DNA of 64,000 bases from Micromonospora sp. WMMD882 (GTDB lineage: Bacteria > Actinomycetota > Actinomycetes > Mycobacteriales > Micromonosporaceae). A program made the translations under genes and the position numbers. The DNA lies in NCBI RefSeq assembly GCF_027497255.1, contig NZ_CP114903.1, positions 2,356,001-2,420,000 of the forward strand, in the 5' to 3' direction. The notes below the pieces were generated by a model. That model saw only the letters and a list, made by a program, of their open reading frames with translations. It ran no database searches and was not told the origin of the DNA. Below are positions 1 to 6,609 of this stretch, piece by piece; positions within the stretch are counted from its first letter, which is position 1, and the number at the start of each line of letters is the position of its first letter.

Positions 1-37
1 CGACGCCGACCTGACGCCCGACGACCAGGGCGGATGA
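1..37 (+). CDS. 3' end of an upstream gene (partial)
   Basis: The first bases read in frame as a short acidic tail (DADLTPDDQGG) ending in TGA at 35-37. High-GC codon use fits the end of a plus-strand gene that starts outside the window. Too little is visible to name a product, and chance reading cannot be excluded. Confidence 0.3.
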   Translation, partial: DADLTPDDQGG

Positions 38-83
38 CGGGAACGGACCGAATCTGTCGTACCCGGCAGGCAGGATGGCGGGC

Positions 84-713
84 ATGGCGAAACCGGAGAT
101 CGTGTCCCCCGAGGAGTGGCAGAAGGTCCGCGACGACCTGCTCGTGGCGGAGAAGGAAGTGACCCGCGCGCAGGACAGGCTGGCCGCCCGGCGGCGACGC
201 CTGCCGATGGTGCGGTTCGACAAGCCGTACACCTTCGACACGCCCGACGGGCCGAAGAGCCTGGTCGACCTCTTCGACGGGCGCGACGAGCTGGTGGTCT
301 ACCAGTTCATGGACCGCGGGCCGACGCACTACTGCCCCGGCTGCACCTACTTCACCGACAACGTGCCCGTCCACGCGCTGCCGCTGCTGGCCGAGCGGGG
401 CATCACCTGGGTGACGGTCTCCGACATGCCGCTGACGCAGATCGAGGCCTACAAGGCCGAACGCGGCTGGACGCTGCCGTTCGTGTCGTCGCGCGGCACG
501 TCGTTCTCCGCCGACTGCGGCGCGGGCGGCGGGTTCATGCTGAGCGTCTTCCTGCGCGACGGCGACGAGGTCTACCGCACCTACAGCACCACCGCGCGGG
601 GCGTCGACGGGCTGGTCTTCGCCGCCAAGATCATGGATCTGTCCGTGTACGGCCGGATGCAGGACTGGGAGGACTCCCCCGCCGGCTGGCCCCAGCACCC
701 GACGTACGGGTAA
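84..713 (+). CDS. DUF899 family thioredoxin-like protein
   Basis: A 209-residue soluble protein of the DUF899 family, which has a thioredoxin-like fold and is often described as putative dithiol-disulfide oxidoreductase. The N-terminus (PEIVSPEEW, then RRLPMVRF) and the central HYCPGCTYF segment are characteristic. The CPGC pair is Cys84/Cys87, in the position of a thioredoxin CxxC. No signal peptide or membrane segment is seen, so it is probably cytoplasmic. I chose ATG 84 over ATG 75 because AGG at 72-74 is then 9 bases upstream and because family members begin at this point. Substrate and pathway are unknown. Confidence 0.85.
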   Translation: MAKPEIVSPEEWQKVRDDLLVAEKEVTRAQDRLAARRRRLPMVRFDKPYTFDTPDGPKSLVDLFDGRDELVVYQFMDRGPTHYCPGCTYFTDNVPVHALPLLAERGITWVTVSDMPLTQIEAYKAERGWTLPFVSSRGTSFSADCGAGGGFMLSVFLRDGDEVYRTYSTTARGVDGLVFAAKIMDLSVYGRMQDWEDSPAGWPQHPTYG

Positions 714-765
714 GGCGCTCGAAACCTGACGACATCGACGGTCGTCCCCGGGATACTGGTCGCCG

Positions 766-1512
766 ATGGATGAGGTCGAGGTCGTCGTCGCCCACTCCGA
801 GCGGGCGACCCTGCGCGTCGGCGACGTGTTCCTGAAGGTCGACGCCGACCAGGCGCGCATCGACGCCGAGGTCGAGGCGATATCCCTCGCGCCGGTCCCG
901 ACCCCGCAGGTCCTGTGGCACAAGCCGCACGTACTCGCGATCACCGCGCTCCCGGGCACCACGCTCGGACGCCTCGGCGGGCCGTCGACCGGCTCGCCGA
1001 CGGCGTGGGCCGCAGCAGGGGCCGTCATCCGGACCCTGCACGACGCCCCACTGCCACCCCGGTCGGGTCGGGCCGGCCGGAGCACCGCCGTGCTGGCAGC
1101 CGAACTCGACGCCGAGTGCGAGGCGCTGGTGACCAACGGCGTCCTCCCCGCCGACCTGGTCACCCGCAACCGCCAGGTCGCAGAAGCAGCGCTCCGGCCG
1201 TGGACCCCAGCCTTCACCCACGGCGACCTCCAGATCGCCCACGTCTTCCTCGACGGCGACACGGTCACCGGCATCATCGACTGGTCCGAGGCGGGCCAGG
1301 GTGACCCCCTGTACGACCTGGCCACCTTCACCCTCGGGCACGAGGAGCACCTCGACGACGTCATCGCCGGCTACGACGCCGACGTCGACCTCGACGTGAT
1401 CCACGCATGGTGGTCGCTACGCAGCCTGCTCACCGTCCGCTGGCTGGTCGGGCACGGCTTCGACGCCTTCGCGCCCGGCTGCGAGGTCGACGTGCTCAAG
1501 GCCCGGATGTGA
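766..1512 (+). CDS. Aminoglycoside phosphotransferase (APH)-fold kinase-like protein
   Basis: A 248-residue protein with the APH/choline-kinase fold. The Brenner-type catalytic loop is THGDLQ, with His152-Gly153-Asp154, followed by the metal-binding IIDWSEAG motif with Asp172. The N-terminal lobe is short and its nucleotide-binding lysine (FLKVD) lies near residue 24. Such stand-alone actinobacterial APH proteins phosphorylate small molecules, but the substrate cannot be read from sequence, so antibiotic resistance should not be assumed. It follows the DUF899 gene by 52 bases on the same strand. Confidence 0.8.
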   Translation: MDEVEVVVAHSERATLRVGDVFLKVDADQARIDAEVEAISLAPVPTPQVLWHKPHVLAITALPGTTLGRLGGPSTGSPTAWAAAGAVIRTLHDAPLPPRSGRAGRSTAVLAAELDAECEALVTNGVLPADLVTRNRQVAEAALRPWTPAFTHGDLQIAHVFLDGDTVTGIIDWSEAGQGDPLYDLATFTLGHEEHLDDVIAGYDADVDLDVIHAWWSLRSLLTVRWLVGHGFDAFAPGCEVDVLKARM

Positions 1513-1583
1513 GACGGCGCCGCCCGCCGCCCTGAGCTGGGCGACGGGCACCGCATGCCGTCGGTCAGGCCGTACGCCGTCGG

Positions 1584-1772
1584 TCAGGCCCGGCGGGCGA
1601 AGCCGACGAAGGTCCGCCACGCCTGCGGACCGAATGCCAGGGTGCCGCCGTCGCGGTCCTTGCTGTCCCGCACCAGCACCACCCCGGGCAGATTGTCCGC
1701 GACCTCGACACACGCACCGCCGTTGTTGCCGCTCCGGCTGCTCGTGCGCCACTGCGCGCCGATCATCTCCAT
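1584..1772 (-). CDS. DUF397 domain protein
   Basis: A 62-residue protein with the DUF397 signature: an N-terminal WRTSSRSGNNGG, a central CVEVA, then VLVRDSKD and a C-terminal FGPQAW. These small proteins are abundant in filamentous actinomycetes and normally sit directly downstream of an XRE/DUF5753 regulator, as here; some pairs act in developmental control (the BldB/WhiJ-type systems). Its start overlaps the end of the regulator by 10 bases, which implies co-translation. The partner relationship is inferred from this arrangement. Confidence 0.85.
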   Translation of the reverse strand: MEMIGAQWRTSSRSGNNGGACVEVADNLPGVVLVRDSKDRDGGTLAFGPQAWRTFVGFARRA

Positions 1773-2530
1773 GAGTCTGCCGCCTCCGTGATCAGGGCCA
1801 GGGACTGCGCGATGGGAAGTGCCAATCCGGTTATACGCGCCCACCGGCGGTCGAGGGTAGCCATTTCGGCCCGTTGCTCGATTATCTGCGCCTTCGCCTG
1901 TCCGTCCACATGCGCCACCCGCTTGCCGTCGGGCATGTCGGCAAGGATGAACGGCCCACCGTGCCCGGCGTACAGGCCCGTGCCGTCCGGCACGACGTGC
2001 ACCTGCACCGACGGCAACGCCGCGCACCGGGCGAGATGCTCGCACTGCTCGCGCATCATTCCCCGGTCGCCACCTGCCGTCCGGCGCAGCACCAGCTCGT
2101 CGACGACCACCACCAGCAGCGGCGGGCGGTCCCGGTGCAGGATGGACTGTCGCGCGATCCGCGCCGCCACCAGGTCGTCGACCTCGGTCGGGGTGAGATT
2201 CTCCCCGGCGAGGGTGGCCCGCGCGTACGCCTCGGTCTGGAGCAGGCCGGGCACCCAGGCGAGTTCGTACCAGCGCAGGGCCACCGCCTCGCGCTCCAGG
2301 TCCGCCCACTGGTGGAACCACACCGGTCCACGGCGTTCCAACACCTCAGGCCACAACTCGGCTACCGTACGTCCGAGCGCGGCGGCGACCTCGGCGCGGT
2401 GCCGGGTCTGCGGGATACGGCCCGGGTTCGCCCACCGGCCGGCGGTCTTCGGGTCGACACCCACCCGGGCAGCGAGGTTTTCCGTGGTCAGGCCAGCCTC
2501 GGCCAAAGCCGAGACAAAAACTGGGTTCAC
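1763..2530 (-). CDS. XRE-family regulator with DUF5753 domain
   Basis: A 255-residue regulator. Residues about 8-55 form a helix-turn-helix (LTTENLAARVGVDPKTAGRW) and the remainder is the DUF5753 ligand-like domain, recognised by WVPGLLQTEAYARA and the central RQSILHRD. It starts with GTG at 2530. The adjoining DUF397 gene makes this a typical actinomycete regulator pair, related in organisation to WhiJ-type developmental loci. The target promoter is unknown; the 93-base gap to the divergent gene at 2624 is a plausible binding region. Confidence 0.85.
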   Translation of the reverse strand: MNPVFVSALAEAGLTTENLAARVGVDPKTAGRWANPGRIPQTRHRAEVAAALGRTVAELWPEVLERRGPVWFHQWADLEREAVALRWYELAWVPGLLQTEAYARATLAGENLTPTEVDDLVAARIARQSILHRDRPPLLVVVVDELVLRRTAGGDRGMMREQCEHLARCAALPSVQVHVVPDGTGLYAGHGGPFILADMPDGKRVAHVDGQAKAQIIEQRAEMATLDRRWARITGLALPIAQSLALITEAADSWR

Positions 2531-2623
2531 GTCGTCTTTTGTCCTCTCTGGACGTCCAGGTCACTCAGCCTCCATCCTTGTACGTAGTGTGATTGCCTGG
2601 CAACCCTCAGCAATATCGGATTC

Positions 2624-3082
2624 ATGTCACGAACCCGACTCCCCCGCCCTGTCCCGTACGGTCCCGCGCACCGGCCGGTGGTGCGCCGCTGGCGACTCGC
2701 CTGTTCCTGCGGGCTGCGCTCCTGGTGGCGCTGCCCGGACCGCCGCCACCCGACACCGCTCGGCCCGCTCGCCGCGCCTGCCGGAGCGGTCGCCGCGCCG
2801 CCCCGATCGCCCACCGCGCCGCCCGGAGCGCTCGCCTCGCTGGCCGGACCGCTGGCCGGGCGGCCGGAGCGGGAGCTGACGCCGACGCTGCCTCTGACCC
2901 AGCCACCGGACGAGCCGGAGCCCGATCCCGGGCCGACGCCGTACCCGACGAACCCGATCGGACCGTTCTCCCTGCCGGCCGTCCGTGGACCGGGCCCTGC
3001 CGGACTGCCCACCCGGGCCGGGTGCGCGATGCGGGGCACGGACCGGCGTACGCCGAACCGCCGACGCCCGCCGGCCGCCTGA
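2624..3082 (+). CDS. Hypothetical Pro-rich protein with N-terminal Cys motif
   Basis: A 152-residue protein of unknown function. The N-terminal part contains WRLACSCGLRSWWRCPDRRH, a compact Cys-x-Cys...Cys...His arrangement that could bind zinc. The rest is low-complexity, rich in Pro, Ala and Arg (PDEPEPDPGPTPYPTNP), and is probably disordered. The main reason to call it real is its TGATG junction with the next small gene (stop 3080-3082, start 3082). It diverges from the XRE/DUF5753 gene and could be its target. Confidence 0.5.
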   Translation: MSRTRLPRPVPYGPAHRPVVRRWRLACSCGLRSWWRCPDRRHPTPLGPLAAPAGAVAAPPRSPTAPPGALASLAGPLAGRPERELTPTLPLTQPPDEPEPDPGPTPYPTNPIGPFSLPAVRGPGPAGLPTRAGCAMRGTDRRTPNRRRPPAA

Positions 3083-3339
3083 TGCGTCGTCGCCTCGCGC
3101 GGGAGCACACCCCGTGCCGCCCCTCGTGGCGGTGCGCGACGTGCGGCGCGGCGTGGCCGTGCTCGCCCGCAAAACTGGGTCTGCTGGGCCGGTTCCGGGG
3201 CGACCGGGTCGGCCTGCTCGTTCTCCTCGGCGAGCTGCTTGTCGACGCGGCCGGCGAACTGCCCGCCGACGTGGACCTGTGCGCCCGGTTCATCACCTGG
3301 GCACGCCGGCAGGCCGAGACGGAGCCGCGCCGGCCGTAG
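3082..3339 (+). CDS. Small Cys-rich hypothetical protein
   Basis: An 85-residue protein starting at the ATG that overlaps the preceding stop codon. Its N-terminus carries CRPSWRCATCGAAWPC, with Cys12, Cys18, Cys21 and Cys27, consistent with a small metal-binding knuckle, followed by a helical segment (DRVGLLVLLGELLVDAAGELP). Similar short proteins next to XRE/DUF5753 genes occur in Micromonosporaceae and are sometimes misnamed flavin reductase; nothing here supports that enzyme. The function is unknown. Confidence 0.6.
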   Translation: MRRRLAREHTPCRPSWRCATCGAAWPCSPAKLGLLGRFRGDRVGLLVLLGELLVDAAGELPADVDLCARFITWARRQAETEPRRP

Positions 3340-3349
3340 GGTGGAGGAC

Positions 3350-3682
3350 ATGGCAGTCGTGAAGATCAACGCGATCGATGTCCCGCCGGGCGCCGGCGAG
3401 GAGCTGGAGCGCCGGTTCGCCGCTCGGGCCGGGGCGGTCGAGAACTCACCGGGCTTCCTCGGGTTCGAGCTGCTCCGCCCGGTGGCCGGCGAGACCCGCT
3501 ACTTCGTGTACACGAGGTGGGAGTCGGAGGAGGCGTACCAGGCGTGGGCCGCCGGCCCGGCGAAGGCCGCGCACGCTGGCGGCGGGGGCGGCGAGGGCGG
3601 TGGCGAGCAGCGGCGGCCGGTCGCCTCCGGGGCGAACCTGCTGGAGTTCGAGGTGGTGCAGGAGGTCACCGGCCCCCGCTGA
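3350..3682 (+). CDS. Antibiotic biosynthesis monooxygenase (ABM) domain protein
   Basis: A 110-residue single-domain protein of the ABM dimeric alpha/beta-barrel superfamily, which includes cofactor-free monooxygenases and heme-degrading enzymes. Diagnostic segments are VVKINAIDVPPG, then FLGFELLRPV and YFVYTRWESEEAYQAW. The ATG at 3350 is preceded by GTGGAGGAC, a usable ribosome site. A Gly/Glu-rich insert (about residues 78-92) is a local oddity. The fold is clear; the substrate is not. Confidence 0.8.
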   Translation: MAVVKINAIDVPPGAGEELERRFAARAGAVENSPGFLGFELLRPVAGETRYFVYTRWESEEAYQAWAAGPAKAAHAGGGGGEGGGEQRRPVASGANLLEFEVVQEVTGPR

Positions 3683-3794
3683 CCGAGACGGATGACCGGG
3701 TCCGTCGACGCGGACCCGGAGCCCGCCCCGACCCGGGCGTGCCGGCGCGATCCGGGCGTGCCGGCGCGGGCAGAAGGTGACGGGGGCGGAGCCT

Positions 3795-4131
3795 TTGGAG
3801 CTGCCCCAGATATGGGGCAAGCCGGCTGGTGTCCGGCGGCTCGTGGAGACACCGCCGACACCGGCTGAGCCCGCCCGGAGCGCGTGCCCCATATCCGGGG
3901 CAGCTCCAAAGGCTCCCACCGGACCAATACCCACCCGGCTGGAACGGCCTACGCCGCTGGTCGGAGCGTGCCCCATATCCGGGGCAGCTCGACAGCCTCC
4001 CACCGGACCGACACCCACCCGGCCGGAGCGGCCCACCGGTGGTCAGAGCGTGCCCCATATCCGGGGCAGCTCGACAGCCTCCCACCGAGCCGACGCCCGG
4101 TCGGAGCGGTCTACGCCGCTGGTAGCAGAAG
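3795..4131. repeat. Cluster of an interspersed ~82-bp palindrome-bearing repeat
   Basis: This 563-base gap between genes contains no convincing coding sequence. It holds four copies of an 18-bp palindromic core. Three are in direct orientation, TGCCCCATATCCGGGGCA at 3885-3902, 3969-3986 and 4051-4068, spaced 84 and 82 bases. One is inverted with a slightly different centre, at 3802-3819. Each direct copy is followed by GCTCxACAG/GCTCCAAAG and a conserved CCTCCCACCGGACC block, and ends near a GGTGGTC/CTGGTCGGAGCG block, so the true repeat unit is about 82 bp. A diverged copy lies at 63309. The cores could fold as hairpins; the role is unknown. Confidence 0.85.
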
Positions 4132-4245
4132 AAGGCCGCCGCCGACGCGGCCCGGGCCCCACAGCAGGTCAGAAAGCGGCCGGGCAGCAGAGATCAGGCA
4201 GCGGGATCAGGTAGCAGGGATCAGGCAGGGGTCAGGCAGCAGCGG

Positions 4246-5121
4246 TCAGGCCGGGCGGTGGGCGATCAGGGTGGCGAAGGCGATCACGTTGTCGGCATAC
4301 CCGATGCTGCCGCCGACGAACTGGCCGCCGCAGGTGATCAGGCGCAGGCCGGGGCCGCTGTGGTCGCCGTAGACCCGTTCGACGGGGAGGTTGTCCTTGT
4401 CGAAACGCTCGACCGAGGAGACCGCGAACACGGCCACCGACCCGTCGGCCCGGGTCACCTCGATCCGGTCGCCCGACCGTAGTTTGCGCAGGTCGTAGAA
4501 GACGGCCGGGCCGGTCTTCGTGTCGGCGTGGCCGACGATGATCGCCGGACCGGTCTCACCCGGCGTCGGCCCCCGGTCGTACCAGCCGGTCTCGGCGGCC
4601 CGGTCGAGCGGAGGCACCGCGACGGTGCCGTCGGCGGCCAGGCCGACCCGGCTGACCGGGGCGGCCACCCCGATCGCCGGCACGGCCAGGCTCACCGGCC
4701 GGCTCTCCGGCAGCGGCGCCACCCCGTCGGCGCGGACGCCCGCCGGGTTGGCGACCAGCCCCGACCAGGGACGTCCCGCCGACCGCCCGAGGCCGGCCCC
4801 GGTGACGAAGACGCCGAGCAGCACCAACGCCACGGCCAGCGGCGTCCGCCACCGTCGGCGGCCGTCGCGCGGCCCGCCCGGGCGCCCCCGGATCGGCGCG
4901 GTCGGCCCGACCGCCACCGTGGGGCGGTTCCGCGCCGGGACGGTGGCCCGACCGGAGATCCCGGCACGGGCGCTCGGGGCACGGGCGCTCGGGGCACGGG
5001 CGGCTGCCTGGTCGGCGGCGGCCAGGACGGTGCGCGCGGCAGCAGCGGTACGGGCTGCGGCAGCCCGGGTGGCGGCGCTGGTGGCGCGGGCGGGCGGCTG
5101 GGCGCGGCTGGTGGCGGGCAT
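4246..5121 (-). CDS. Class F sortase
   Basis: A 291-residue membrane-anchored transpeptidase. An Ala/Arg-rich N-terminal region of about 90 residues precedes one transmembrane helix (PLAVALVLLGVFVTGAG, about 95-112). The sortase domain follows, with catalytic His198 in IIVGHADT and Cys264 in LRLITCGG. Class F enzymes are typical of Actinobacteria. The gene starts 5 bases after the stop of the secreted protein gene at 5127-5732, so enzyme and probable substrate share a transcript. The expected catalytic Arg position is uncertain: the segment after Cys264 reads GYADNVIAF. Confidence 0.9.
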   Translation of the reverse strand: MPATSRAQPPARATSAATRAAAARTAAAARTVLAAADQAAARAPSARAPSARAGISGRATVPARNRPTVAVGPTAPIRGRPGGPRDGRRRWRTPLAVALVLLGVFVTGAGLGRSAGRPWSGLVANPAGVRADGVAPLPESRPVSLAVPAIGVAAPVSRVGLAADGTVAVPPLDRAAETGWYDRGPTPGETGPAIIVGHADTKTGPAVFYDLRKLRSGDRIEVTRADGSVAVFAVSSVERFDKDNLPVERVYGDHSGPGLRLITCGGQFVGGSIGYADNVIAFATLIAHRPA

Positions 5122-5126
5122 GACGG

Positions 5127-5732
5127 TCAGCGCCGGTCCCGCGAGGGCCGGCGGCGCGGCGTGAAGTGGCCGGGGTCGGGCGGGTCGAGTCGGGGTCTCC
5201 GCTTGCGGGTGGCCAGCACGGCGAGGACCAGCCCGGCGACGGTGACGCCGAGCCCACCGGGGATGAGCAGGCCGCCCAGGTCGGGGCCGCCCGCCGCGCC
5301 GCCGAACCCGGTGGCCGGCCCCCGGGTCGGGTACGGGTACGGCGGCGTGGGCTGCGGTGGGGCCGGCGAGCCTGCCTTGACGTACAGCATGGTGGAGGCG
5401 TTCGGGCCTTCCGGGCAGAGCAGCTTGACCCGGTAGCGACCGGGGCGCATCTGCGGGTCGACGGTCGCGGTGCCGGTGAGGTAGCCGTGCGCCGGCTCGA
5501 CGGTGACCATGCCGAACGCTTCCGACTCGACGCTGGCCGGATGCCAGTTGGTCCGGCAGCTCGCCCGGATGCCGACGAGCTGACCGGGGGTCACGTCGCT
5601 CGGGGCGACCTGCACGTAGATGTCGGCGGCGTGGGCCGGCGTCGCGGCGACGAGAGCGCCGACCAGCGCCCCGAGCACCGCGAGGAGGAGCCCGGTGGGT
5701 CCGGCCGCGCCTCGTAGCGTGAACGACCGCAT
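5127..5732 (-). CDS. Secreted surface protein with C-terminal sorting-like signal
   Basis: A 201-residue protein that begins with a signal peptide (residues 1-35, cleavage likely after TPAHA). A roughly 85-residue extracellular beta-type domain follows, with two cysteines (Cys59 and Cys106). Then comes a Pro-rich spacer (PAPPQPTPPYPYP), the motif RGPATGFGG, a hydrophobic helix (about 153-174) and a basic RKRRPR tail. That C-terminus has the layout of a sortase signal with PATG in place of LPxTG. GGAGGATC precedes ATG 5732. It is the first gene of the sortase operon and is probably its client. Confidence 0.8.
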   Translation of the reverse strand: MRSFTLRGAAGPTGLLLAVLGALVGALVAATPAHAADIYVQVAPSDVTPGQLVGIRASCRTNWHPASVESEAFGMVTVEPAHGYLTGTATVDPQMRPGRYRVKLLCPEGPNASTMLYVKAGSPAPPQPTPPYPYPTRGPATGFGGAAGGPDLGGLLIPGGLGVTVAGLVLAVLATRKRRPRLDPPDPGHFTPRRRPSRDRR

Positions 5733-5846
5733 GATCCTCCTCCCGGCCCGTCGGCCTGGTCGGGCGTCGCGGCGTCGGCCGCCGGACGGGTGGAACGTCC
5801 GCCCGGTACGGCCCGGTGGTCCCCGTCGGCGTAGGCTCGGGTCGCT

Positions 5847-6569
5847 GTGACCTCCGTCGACCAGAACCCGACCGCCCCGGCCCCGTCCCGGGTCGGCTCC
5901 GCCGTCCGTACCTTCCACCCGCGCCGTGGTCGCCTCAGCGGCCGCCACCTGGACGCGCTGGACCGGCTCTGGCCCCGGTACGGCCTGACGGCGTCGGACG
6001 ACGACGCCGACCCGGCGCCGGACCTCGCCGGTCTCTTCGGTCGGCGGGCCCCGGTGGTGCTGGAGATCGGCTCCGGGATGGGCGACGCGACCGCCGCGAT
6101 GGCCGCCGCCGACCCGGATCGAGATTATCTGGCCGCCGAGGTGCACACCCCGGGAATCGCGAACCTGCTGGCCCTGGTGGAGCAGCACGGGCTGGGCAAC
6201 GTGCGGATCCTCGACGGCGACGCGTTGCCGCTGCTGCGGCGGCTGCCCGAGGGCTCGCTGGCCGCCGTGCACGTGTTCTTCCCGGACCCGTGGCCGAAGT
6301 CGCGGCACCACAAGCGGCGGCTGATCCAGCCCGGTCACGTGGCGCTGCTGCGCGCCCGGCTGGCCGTCGGCGGCACGCTGCACTGCGCGACCGACTGGGC
6401 CGAGTACGCGACGGCGATGCGGGTGACCCTGGACGCCGATCCGGGCCTGGTCGACGCCCGACCGGGTGACGTGTCCCGCCCGGCGCACCGTCCGGTGACG
6501 AAGTTCGAGCGGCGGGCGCTGCTCGCCGGCCGTCCGGTCGCCGACCTGATCTACCGCCGCCACCGCTGA
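5847..6569 (+). CDS. trmB: tRNA (guanine-N7-)-methyltransferase
   Basis: A 240-residue enzyme that methylates N7 of G46 in the tRNA variable loop using S-adenosylmethionine. The SAM-binding motif EIGSGMGD lies near residue 73, and the TrmB hallmark FFPDPWPKSRHHKRR near 144-158. The C-terminal TKFERRAL is also typical. It starts with GTG 5847. It is followed 40 bases later by the DUF3516 helicase on the same strand, suggesting a loose RNA-metabolism operon. Confidence 0.93.
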   Translation: MTSVDQNPTAPAPSRVGSAVRTFHPRRGRLSGRHLDALDRLWPRYGLTASDDDADPAPDLAGLFGRRAPVVLEIGSGMGDATAAMAAADPDRDYLAAEVHTPGIANLLALVEQHGLGNVRILDGDALPLLRRLPEGSLAAVHVFFPDPWPKSRHHKRRLIQPGHVALLRARLAVGGTLHCATDWAEYATAMRVTLDADPGLVDARPGDVSRPAHRPVTKFERRALLAGRPVADLIYRRHR

Positions 6570-6609
6570 CTGGCGAGCGGGCGGGCCCGGCAGGCAGGAT
6601 GGAGCGGCT

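Noticed and set aside
3446..4245. Several overlapping open frames through the palindromic repeat cluster
   Set aside because: They translate the repeats (repeated CPISGAA/PYPGQLD blocks) and have no plausible start or family.
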